From Sinotaia quadrata (Eukaryota > Mollusca > Gastropoda > Architaenioglossa > Viviparidae), in NCBI GenBank assembly GCA_028829895.1, contig CM054183.1:74821571-74885570 (forward strand): a DNA stretch of 64,000 nt. The letters are read 5' to 3'. Below, one piece after another: positions 24,501 to 36,500 of the stretch; position 1 is the first letter of the stretch; each line of letters starts with the position of its first letter. The position numbers and the translations under genes were made by a program. Below the pieces are notes generated by a model, which was given only the letters and a program-made list of their open reading frames with translations, did no database searches and was not told the origin of the DNA.

Positions 24501-27500
24501 CCGCCCAGAAAAGAATCAAGAGTGATGTCAGGAGCTCTCTAGCAACTGAAACCCTGGAAGACCTCATCAGGATCTCAGCAGATGGTCCTCCACTGGAAGA
24601 CTTCCAGCCTGAGAGTTCTGCTGCCAAGTGGACAAATTCATCTGGCAGGCCTAGAAAGTTACAATACACTGAGTGGCCGGATGTTCTGATCCCAGCAGAT
24701 GATGATGATGATGATTGATTATTGATAACTTTATCAGATTAAGTTGAAAGTAAAAATAAAAACATCACTGTAAAACAACACAAAATTGAGCTTTTGTTGT
24801 AAAAGACCTTCTTCAGAAAATTTAAAAAAATTCAAACTGAAATATCATAGATGAAATCACACATTGATTTGTATAACACTGACATCATTCGCTCTCTTTC
24901 TCTCTCTCTCTCAAACTTCCCCCCCCCAAAATTATCTTAATAATATCTAGCTGCTACTTTTATTAATAAAATTGACACGATACTATAGCTAATAACCACA
25001 TGACCACCCAGATTACCTGAACAAAACAGTATTTTTTTATGTTAGGCTATTTTGATTGTCTAGTAAAAATTTTAGTTTGGCTAGTAAAATTTTTAGTTTG
25101 GCTACTAAAATTTTTAAGTTACTAGCCAAAGGCTAGTGGGACTTTTTTTTCATTTTCAGGGCTGCTGTAATATCTGGCTTCTGGGCCACTGGCTAGTGTG
25201 TAGAAATCATTCAGCTGATTGAGCACATATTTTATTTAAATAATAATTTAAAAAAATATTTAATTAGTTATAATTCCATATCTACAGTCAAATATATAAA
25301 AAAAAAGTTAGGGGTTCAGAAGCCAGCTTATATTGTCCTTAAACTGTGTTCAAAATTCTGTGTAGATATCTTTAATAGTTTTTTTTAGATATTCTGCAAA
25401 AACCGAAATTAACAACTGATTTTCATTTACCTTTTTAACCATAAACATCTCCATACCCCCATGTTTGATTGAAAATATCTTCAAAACTATTGTGATTTGT
25501 CCAAAAATAAAAGCAGTTTAATAAAATTCAGCCATTTTTCTATCAGAAAAGACCAATAAAGTTTTTGTTGTTGAATGTTTTCAATTTTTGACCTACATGT
25601 ACCACCTTAAATGTTGTACCATTCAATAGGGGAAAGATTTATAAGCGCTGAGAAAAAATTATGTAGAGGTAATAAATGGCTACCTTTACTGCAACTAAGA
25701 CATTCTCTCGGTTGTCCAGTGAAGGCAGATTGTAGAATAGTGGTCTACCAGCAGATTGCATCGCTTATTTATGTTAAGCACCACAACATGAAACATGCTG
25801 TTGTGGAAAGCATGTAATTGTGTGCATACAATATATAAGAACATACAGCATATGAGAATATTCCTTGTGGTACCAAGCTAGACTGCACTAGAATCATTGA
25901 ACTGAAAAAGCATTAAATTAGATGAACGATTGGAATATGTCAAAAGTGTATGTACAAAATATGAAGATTTCTTTATTGTGGTGAGTGCATTCTTAATATA
26001 GATCTTTCCAAACTGAATCCAATGGTACCAAAAGCATCTCTGTTGCTCAATTTTAAGCAGAATTATTACAGTTTTAACTTTTATAGCAATTTCATCCATT
26101 TTGTGTTAACTACATTAGAGTTTTTTCCAACCTGAAAATGAATAAATTGCTAATTTTGACTGACAGTATATTTGAAAATAACAATGCAAAGCCTCTTAAT
26201 AAATTCAGCCTCATTTGTGTGTTGGATACTACTTATGTGGAGAGTCTGAACTATATTGTTTATCATTTATTCATTTTGTGGACCTTCAAAGTGAGCTAGC
26301 TATTTGTACAATTTCATTTTTGAGCATAAAAGTTTGCGAAAAATTAAATATTTAAAAATTCGTAACTTTGGTTCTAATTGAGTTACAAAATTCATTTATT
26401 TTAGTGTCATTGAAATCAGCAGATAAAGTTCTATCTTGTCTATAAATACTTTAAAATTATTAGTAATGATTTTGAAAGATATGTTTGGAAAAACAACTGT
26501 TATCCTAAAAGAAAAACATGACTTCTGAAGAGAATCGATCATAAACCATTATACCGAATTTACAAGAGTTATCTATATGTGCAGTTTGACAGAAAATGAT
26601 GTTTTATCACTTTAAAAAATATATGAGTTGACAAATTGATTTTACCTCTACAATGACAGCTGGCATGAAAGTTTATTTGTAAAAAAAATATAATTTTATT
26701 TCAGACTTAAATTTTTTAATTTTTTATACATAATAGCAAATTGGCTTGTTTGCCCTTTGTCATAATAGTAGTTTTTCAGAGCACATTTGTATTTGGATAA
26801 AATATTTATAAGAATTGTTTTTAAAGATTTCCCTACACACAATGAAAGCACAGATGAGAATAGTCAGAGCACTTAAGTTTTAAAAATGTTTTTACATTGG
26901 GTACTTCCTTTACTGAGTTTTGTTTGATATAACATTTCTGGTGTGCTAGTGACATCATTTACTTTGCAACTGATGATATACGGATTCATTCTTACTGGAA
27001 AAGAATATATTTTAAAAACATAATTTGGGCAGATTTTATCCAATAATTTTCATCACTAGTTAAATGCAAACTATCTCATTTGGAACTTTTATTTTCTCTT
27101 TCTTAAGCCATTGTTAAGTTATTGTTGTGTCATAGTAATACTAAATATGTTATAAAGATATAATTATTTGAACAAAAGTCTTAAAATATTTTTAAAGAAT
27201 TTGATACAGCCATCAGTTTCAGACAGAATTTCTAACAAATTATTGCTAAAACTAGCTAAAATAAAATTACTAATGGAGTCCATTTTCATGTTTTTATACA
27301 CTTAGAAAATTTAGATTCAAACTTAATTATTTCAAAACATAAAGATATTTGCTTAAAGCCATGTAGAATGTTAAGAGTTAAATTAAATTAATTTTTAGGT
27401 CTGCATGAGGTCAGACAACTTAATAAAGTGTTCTTTTAAATTATAAATTCAAATTATGTGAGCACTTTTTAAAATGTTAAGATTGTGCTTTACGATATCA

Positions 27501-30500
27501 TCATCAGCATTATTCTGGTTCTTTTATGTTTAGATGTTTCAAATTGATTCATCAGTATTTCTCTTTGAGAATTTCATGAATTATAAAATATGTTTAATAA
27601 ATTTTGTCTTTATTCATATAATAGGCAAATAATAACAGTATTTATTATATAAAACTGTTAAAGGAACATGTATTGTTGGTATTATTTTATAGTTTTAAAT
27701 ATGACTTTTAATTACAGTATATATATATATATATTATCTGCTCTGAAGAAAAGGTTTAATTATCTTTGTGTCATTCTGATTTTTTTATAAAAACTCGCTA
27801 AAGATGAACTGAAATAAACATTGCAAAAGGTTTAATTGTCTTTCTGTATCTTTAATTTTTTATCAGCTCTAATTTCTTTGAGCATTAAACAATGACAAGC
27901 TAAAATAATTATACAATTTTGAAGTTAAATTAGTGGGAAAATTGTATAAATTTCACTCTAGACACTTTGTTTTACAGTGACCTAAGTTTTAACTTGCTCA
28001 GTTTTAAAGTTATAACTATTGTTCTATATTGTGCTATCAAATTTAAGTGCTGGGGATGACCATTCAAATTTGCCAATAGCTACATAACTAACTAACTTAG
28101 GGCTTATTTTGCCCTAGCAGGTCAACTGTTTCTTATTATTTGTTTCATTCTTATTTTGCTTTCAACTTTTAAGCAACATATTTAGACACTATTCTTCATA
28201 TTTTCAGCCCTCTAGCACAAAGCTGATTACTTGTTCATTGCCTATTGCTGGATCATCTCAGGACAAGAAGAAAAATAAAGGCAAAGGTTGTTCAAATTTT
28301 CAGTTATCATTTTCATTTATTTTGATTCAATCTTTCCTCTATATGGATAAAAAAAATAGCAGCCAAAGTTGGTGCTTAACAATATTAAAGGTTCACATCA
28401 CATTTACTTCAGAAATCAATAAATGTTAGAAGTGGATGTTATACAAAAATTGATCACTTGATAAACTACTTTGAACTTTAGGTAATTTTTTTGGGGGGAA
28501 ACTAGTTCTATTATTATCATATCATATTTTTTTAAATTTTAATGATAATGATTTTTAAAAATTATTTTCTATTTTTGTTGGTTTTAATGTAAATATTCTG
28601 AGTATCAGTGATGCTCACTTTGAAATAGGGTAGGAGCAAAGAGAGAAAGGCAAGCAAATTGTATTCCTTTTTAGCATTACTATGTTTTATTTTGCATTAT
28701 TAATGTGTAAGGTTAATAAATTATTGCATATGAATGCTGCTGGATTTTTCTTTTGATTCACTTACAAGTTGACAACAAGCAGAATTCCAGTTAAATGATC
28801 TTAGTCATTTTATATTTTTATTTGTATGTGGTAGGGATCATAGAAGAGAAAGCTTTTTGTTTGTTGATAATATAGAACATTTTTATTTATTTTCAGAATT
28901 TTTCTTAAATCCATCAGGAAAATCTTATGTTTGCATTCTACATGAGTATGTCCAGCACACAATGAAAGTGCAGCCATTTTATGTCTTCAAAGAGCTTGGT
29001 ACGTGTGTTCTTTACCATACAAAATTTCCATAACAATTCTTTAGTCTACTTTAATTGAGGAAGTATTTTCAGAATAGTATACTTTTAAATTTAATTTATT
29101 AATTATTAAAGATTTAAAGATATCAAACAGTATTCCAGTGGAGACACAGTTTTATTTTTGTACATTGTCAAAATAGATCATGAATGCATTTTTTCTCCAG
29201 AGCTAAATATTATTACTTACTCTTTTAAGTGAAAATCTTTTGCCAGGGCTCAGCAATATTTTATTTCCTAAATGAAGTTTATGTTTGAAGATTTGTAAGT
29301 GTTCACATTTGCTAGGATTTTTTGTTGTTTTTTTTCAGAATTATTATTCTCAACTATATTAATTTCTTTTAAACTCATACATTTTCAAATTAGTCTGACT
29401 TAATCTGAGTGGGGAGATAAAAATATTATTTATTATTATTATTATTAACTTATAGAAAAAAAAGAAGAAAAACTGTTAATGTTTTGGACTTAAATAGCTG
29501 TAACTCAGTCACCACATGACACTTATGATATTACATAGAATGAATTTGTAGTAACTTATTTCATTGTGCAATTTAGAAAACAAATACTGGTATAGAATAA
29601 AAATGAAATGAGTCTTATTTTAAACGATTTGTAGTAGAATAAACTTTATAAGTATTGATGTAAATTTATATAATGATAAAATATAATTATCACAGATATG
29701 GGGGAATATTATTTTAAAAAATTTTCTCTCTAAGTGTCATCATACTCTTAAACAGTTAACGAAACAGCCAAATTAATTTAAACATAGCAAAGGGCTAAAA
29801 TAACTATTTTGTCAACAATGTGAAACCTAAGTGTGGAAGCGTTAGTTGCGAAAGAAATAGGTTTTGATAGTAGTTCGTGCGGGTAAATGGAAAAGCGTGA
29901 TTAGTTTTTTGAGAACGTACGCACTTACCTCTCTGTGGTCAGCAATGCCAAGACATAATAAGTCATGTCGTGTACGGGGAAAGGTGATAGACTGCAGAAA
30001 TCCAATTTTCTCAGTGAGAAGTCGGATCTAAGTTTTGAAATGTAACTTGTTATAAGAATCACCACTATAAAGTTTTGGTAGTATCTTAGACAATATTACT
30101 ATCAAAACTTTATAGTAGTGATTCTTAAAACAATTCTATTTTCACAGTGTACAAAAATAAAACTGTGTCTCCACTGGAGTACTGTTTGATGAGGACCCCA
30201 CCCCCACCCCAATCTTTAATAATGGTACAGTTTTTAAATTGCCTAAGAGTGTTTCAGTTGTGGTTTGAATTACAGTTGAACCCGGTTATGTCACCGGCCT
30301 AGGGGTTTGCCAAAAAGCGTCAAGATAATCAATGATTGAGATTACCGAAAACCAATATGGCGGCAATATATTACAGTACTGTAACATGCTTGAAATTTCT
30401 TTATGTATATGATGTGTGTTAATAAATGAAAATGTACGTGCACATGTTTTTGTTGATTTTTTTTACACAACAGCATTGCCGCGAGTTGTATGAAGACGCG

Positions 30501-33500
30501 ATCGTCAAGCTATAAAAATGTACATACATGTACATGTTTGCTAATAACAAAATGCTTATGTACAGGTGGTTATTATGGTTTCTTTACAAAGTCTAAAATG
30601 CTTTGTTGCTTTTTGCATTTAACAGTCTGCTTGAAAACAAATGCTTCAATAATACATGTAACTTTGAAATGTATGCTTGAAATTTCTTTATGTACATGAT
30701 GTGCATTAATAAATGAGAATGTACCTGCACATGTTTTGGGTGATTTTTTACACGACAACATTGACGTGATCGGCATGCTATAAAATGTACAGAGACTGTA
30801 CATGTTTGCTAACAACAAAAGGCTTATGTGCACCAACTAACAGTAGAGATTTACCAGTATACAATAAAAATGTACAAACCTTTCATTATATTCTCCAACA
30901 TTGCAAACATAAAGATCGCTCACAAAATCACAAAAACCTGCGGGGTGTACACTGTAGTTAGTTTTTACAAAAAGCTAACCAGTATCAAAATTAAATTTGC
31001 AAGTCATTTCGGTCTGACAGCTCTGAAAAGTATCATATGCGCGGTTACTTCAAAAGTGGGCTATTAACATAAAAGAGGTGTGAGCCAGTTGAATAATTCA
31101 ATAACTAATATTTTCAAAAGCTGACGATTAGTCATGGGGATCTAGATAACTGATGTTAAGTGGCGATTTTGGCCCAGTTTTGTGCTCAAGATACATGTAC
31201 ATGTACAAAGAAAGAAAGAAAAAAGAAACAAACAAAGAGACATTGTGTTTAGTGTTCAGTGACATAAAAGAATCGACATAACTGATGAGAAAATGCTAAG
31301 ACAAAAAGGGAATTTGGCTCACCATCAATTCTCGATACAAACCTTTCATTATACTGTACCTGTATTTTCCAACATTGCAAACACAAAGATTGCTCACAAA
31401 ATCACTAAAAAACCTGCAGAATGTACACTGTAGTTCGTTTTTACAAAAAGCTAACCAGTGTCAAAATTAAATTCGTGAGTCATTTTGCTCTGACACAGCT
31501 CTGAAAAGTATCAAACACACGGTTACTTCAAAAATGGGCTAATTAACAATAAAAGAGGTGTGAGCCAGTTAAAGGGCATCAGTGTGCCTATTTTGCCCGT
31601 GGCAGAATCGTACCCAATGCAGGAAACAATGCCCTTAAAGTTTAAGCTGCAGGTTGTTAACAAGCCGTGACCATTTATCATTAGTGAGATGGTGAAGTGG
31701 CATCCATAACTAACATTTTCAAAAGCCTGCAATGGGGATCGAGATAACCAACGTTAAATTAATTGGTGATTTGGGCCCTTTTTTGTGCTTGAGATATTAG
31801 GTTTCGGCGACATAAAAGAATTGAGATAACTGGTGAGAAAATGCTAAGACAAAGAGAGAATTTGACGGTTTCACTTCAAAAATGGCGACATAACAGGGTT
31901 GGCAAGTTAACAAAAAAAGGTCGAGATAAGTGGGTTCGACTGTACTGGTTTAATGCATTTTGCTTCTTTTCCATGTGATGCTAGTGTTTTGGATATTGTG
32001 TTTCAACTGTTCAATAATTGATCCATGATCCTCATCAGACCTAAAGTTATAACCAGGTCGTTTTTTTATTACACTGTTGTTTTATTGTATGACTTATATA
32101 ATTGTATAATGATGAGAAATGTAATTAAAATAAAAATGACTGTAATGGCACAATTCGGTATATTCCATACTTGTGTAAATAATGTTTGATGATAATAATT
32201 GACATTACTATAAATAAATTCTTTAAAAGATATATGCTTTTGTTATTATCATTATATGTTGTATGCAACCAAACATAAGAAAGTTGATTTTCTTTAATAT
32301 TAACTTTGTAACATACGGTAATATGATTCATTTGGTTGCTGTGTTGCAACAGATTGAAATGGCCTCTACCATCTTTAGATGAACTCCTGTGCGAATACTA
32401 ATTGATGAAATATAACAATTCTTGCAGCAAAGTGTATCAATAGGTCCATCTTTTGCTGGTATGAAAAGAAACTATTAATTCTAACTTTTATTTTTTGATC
32501 CTCCTGTCACGCTTATGGGTCACCTTTCTACACCCATATCTGTATTAGATCACATGGAAAAATCATAGATTTCAGATTATTCATATCAAATAAAAATGAT
32601 TTATCTGGTTATACATCATTATTTATCAAACAAATGAAATAATAGTTCAGTATCTTAAAATATATAATACTTTAAACCTTCTAACACGGGTGACTGAATG
32701 TTTATATAATACAATTAATTGTTGTATTTGTGAAAAACCATTTACAGACCCATATAGTTATAAAGTCAAAAGATATAATTCTGGTGATTTAGGCAGACCT
32801 GCCTACCTACTGCTTTTAGCGGAAGAATCTCCCGCTCTTCCACTTCCAAAAGAACTCTTCTGCTTTCATTTTCTTTTTCAATTTTTTCCCCCCGATCAGT
32901 TATGACAGAACAAAACACCTGCTTCTTTATCATCTGCTAGGAGCTCTTCAACAGACGAGTCCTTTTTTAACACTTCCGGAATCTTATACATCGGCACTTA
33001 TTAATTTTAGTTGACAAAGCACAATTTCACTTGTGAAATAAACATTTTCTTTAAATATTTTTTTTATATTTAGACATCAGAGCTTGATGGGATAAGCACA
33101 ATTCGGTACATAACGTTTCTTCTGCCTGTTCGACCGAAAGTTCGCATTTTCGAAATGGCGGCCAAGTACCAATAGTACATCCCAACAACATGCCATTTTG
33201 ACAATTATGAAATATTTACTTTAATAAATAATAGCCAGCTTACATGTAAGACAATGTATGCAAAATTCTTCAGAATTTATCTGTCCAAAACAATGACGAA
33301 TTATATTGCAATGCTAGGGAAAAGATTAGCGTTTTCAATAACACTATGTTTGAAACTGCATAGAGGTTCAAATAATCATTTTTCTGGAATCCATTGTAAT
33401 TATTCTAATATAATATGTAAGGTTTCAAAATTTATTCTTTAAAAAAGTGACAAAACAAAAACAAAAAGTCATCGGCAATAAAGGAATGATCCTGAGTCAA

Positions 33501-36500
33501 ATTTGTTTGATTCAATGATTGTAATTTACAGAATTGTGAATATTTACTTGAATTTTTAATTGTAATCGTTTCTGTTAAAAAATGTAGATATATATATGTA
33601 TTTGTAAATTAGCAGTTGATATTTTGTGATTACATAGTACACACATTATAATAGAATTTTAGAAGGCATGATAATAAATACACATACATCAAGACAATGA
33701 AATGCATAAAACATTTTAAAAAATAATAATATCTAATTCTTAATTGACAAAGCATGATTATTGAAGAATAAGGTCTTTTTAATAACATTTTAAATTTTTC
33801 TCTAGTCTAATGGATATGCCTAAATTTAGGAAAATATAGGTGTTTTATATATTTAATAATTTATAAAATAAAATCTAAATCAGATATTCTAAAACTAAAA
33901 ACTGATATTGCTTTCTCATAACAAAGACAACATATATTCCAAATTTTATTAAGGTAGATTGATAAATATATTTAAAAAATTTTCCTTGCAGTATTCTGAT
34001 TGTATAGTATTAGAAAATAAAAAGACTTTGTAAAGGGTAGCACATTTAATTCTGTGTTGTTAAGAGAGCTAAATGACTAACACCATCCAATGTGGTATGG
34101 ATAGGGTATATTTATTAAAAAAATAAACAACTTTGAACACAGTTTTAAAGTTCTGTAGTCTTTATTTTACTTTAAATGTGTTTTTCTCAAAATGACTTTT
34201 CCTCCATTGAACTGTATACTAAGATCCCTTTTGAATAGTTGTAAATATTCTATGTCCCTGAAATTTGGTATGTTAGTTCCTCATACATACAGTTAAAAGG
34301 TTGTGCATAAATGAAAGTCTATATGCTTTAGGTTTGTTCTATTAAATATTTTTTTGTTAATTCTACATGTAGTCCCCAAAATATATTTTAAATGGGCACA
34401 AAAAAAAAACACATAACTTTTTTCTTAAAATTTTTTAACAAGCATATGTTCCTTTGTGTGGCTTGTACAGTAGATAATAAAAAATGATGCAGTATTTCAA
34501 TGGCTCATTATTCTGAAATATGAAGATCTTTCTTCAAATGAAGTCTAAAGAAATACCTTGACCAATGTATTTCTAAATAAAACTGCCTAACACTTGGTAT
34601 GCTTGACAAAAATTCATCTAAAATAAACAGTGGGATGGAGACTAGACAAAAAAGTAGACAAATCATAGACAAATTGTTGTGCTTTGCATAAATCATTACA
34701 ATATTGGTAAGTTCATTCACAAATATTAACATTATTTGTTGTTATATTGCATTTATTTTATATTATTGGTATTTCTATTAAAATGCCAGACTCCTCTTAA
34801 AATCTTTGGGTTTCCATTAAAAATATTCTGGTTTTGGATCGTTGATCTGGTTTCCTGAGGTGGGGGATAGGCAAGTCTGGATTTAGGTCTCAGCACTTAT
34901 ATTGAGGGTTGCCTACATAACACCTATTTTTCTTTGTCATCAATATTTGAAAATAGATGTGAAGTTCTAAAGCATTTAATAAAAAAATCAGAGAAATAAA
35001 ATACAATTTTTACTGTTTTTTGTGATGAATGTGCATACCTTTTCTCTTTCTAAAATGACTTCTTTTATTTTTCATGCATCAAAGTAAAAAATATTGTTTC
35101 TGTACTTTTACAGAAAACTCTAAAACACCATATAGTGCTACTGTTATGATCAATGACATGGAATATGGATCAGGTTGTGCCATTAGTAAGAAGCTAGCTA
35201 AGAGCGAAGCAGGTATGTTGACAGTAGGCTTCAAACAAATGTTCATTTTCAATGACATAAAATAATTGTATGTGATTTCCAGATTGCATTTTGTTTTGGA
35301 ATAAATAACTAACTATTGTTACTGGTTAAAACCTTATTTGCTATTTACAACTATTTATTCATTCAGTTAGTAGACATTTTTATTTCTGTTTTCATATATT
35401 CTAAGTGTTTTCTTTTTTCTTTGCTTTGAAAAAAGTTGGTTAAGATGACCTGAAAAGAATATGAGATTATTTAATTTATCATTATCATTGTCCTTATACT
35501 GTCACTGTTTAAATTTAAAAAATCCTTAACTCTCCAGATATTCCAGATGACCTGGCTGAGACAAAGCAACACATATTTTGTTGTTAATTCAGCATGAGTT
35601 GTTACTCTGATAATGGTTATATACTGCTCTTTCAACGTATAATATTTTGATTTTATTTTAAAAACAAAAACAAAAACAAAAATTTGTTCTGCAGATCCTT
35701 AATGAATGAAGTTGATTCTTTAAAATATGATGTATCATTATAAGCCAGTTGAACTGGATTGGTAGTCTAGGATTGACTATTAGCTGTTATCTTCTTTCCC
35801 TATTACATACTGAAATGGCATCTTTCTATCCATTTTTTAGTTATTGGCAGTTTTGAATTTGTCAACATTTCTCTTTATTCTTGTTTTTAGAATCATAGTT
35901 AAATTTTAAAACTGGGCTAGTTACCAGCAATTGAAGTCAGCCATTTTGAGATTAGTCCACATATTCTTTGTTCAGGATCAAATCATCTTATAAAGTGTAA
36001 TTAGTTTTATATTTAGTTTTTATAATGTGTCACTCTTATAGAAAGTATAAGACTTATGGTGTCTCAATTGAATAAAATTGCTAAAGTGAAAATAGCCAAA
36101 AGGAATTGATATTGCTTGGTTACTGCTGTGTTGTGACAAGTTTCCAAAACTTCTGGATCAATTCCATTTGCGCAAATTGCATTTTCTACAGATTTTTCAG
36201 TAATTAAATTGTCTCTCAAGGATTGGTCTGAAAAGAATCACACAATTGCCATTCATGTTTACCCCCTAAAGCCAACTATTTTTGCTGTTTCTAACCTGTA
36301 CAGAATTCTTTTAAATATTTTGGCATTATCTGTCAAATATTTGAAAAACAACCCCATCTTGTATACTGTGAGTTTTTGTTGTTGTCTTAATGTACAGTTT
36401 AGCATTTTGACTCAGATTCGTCTGCACTGATTTTAAATAAATGAATGGACTTTAACATAAAGTTTACAGAAGCCTTTGTCATTGTGTTCCATTTTTCTTA

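Larger units (their letters stand above)
21436..25164 (+). mobile_element. hAT-type DNA transposon, copy 2 (3729 bp), transposase frameshifted
   Basis: The inverted ends are 14 bp with one mismatch: CAGGCCTGAAAATG (21436-21449) and CAGCCCTGAAAATG (inverted 25151-25164). The left subterminal zone has several copies of GGCGACTAA in both orientations; the right zone repeats ACTAGCCAAA. The interior encodes a three-exon transposase on the + strand. Ends, target duplications and C-terminal domain place it in the hAT superfamily. The 5-bp duplication differs from the 8 bp usual in hAT, but hAT groups with 5-6-bp duplications are known. Confidence 0.92.
21431..25169. repeat. 5-bp target-site duplication CTGTA around hAT copy 2
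   Basis: CTGTA is found at 21431-21435 and 25165-25169, directly outside the element ends. The 5-bp length agrees with TTAAG and ATATG at the other two copies. Confidence 0.9.
20002..28207 (+). other. DGCR8 intron containing the near-complete hAT transposon
   Basis: The hAT element occupies 21436-25164. The flanks (20002-21430 and 25170-28207) are AT-rich with no supported gene, apart from an (AT)n run near 27718-27735. Confidence 0.7.
28999..35113 (+). other. DGCR8 intron with several inserted repeats
   Basis: It holds an inverted-repeat element (29124-30190), the TA-flanked copy B (30273-31942) and the duplicated segment D1 (32793-34483). Between 31945 and 32790, and from 34484 to 35113, the sequence is AT-rich with nothing recognised. 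Confidence 0.7.

Noticed and set aside
35074..35265. Longer frame running through both splice sites of a DGCR8 exon
   Set aside because: The conserved part stops at the consensus donor at 35213; the flanking codons are intron read-through.
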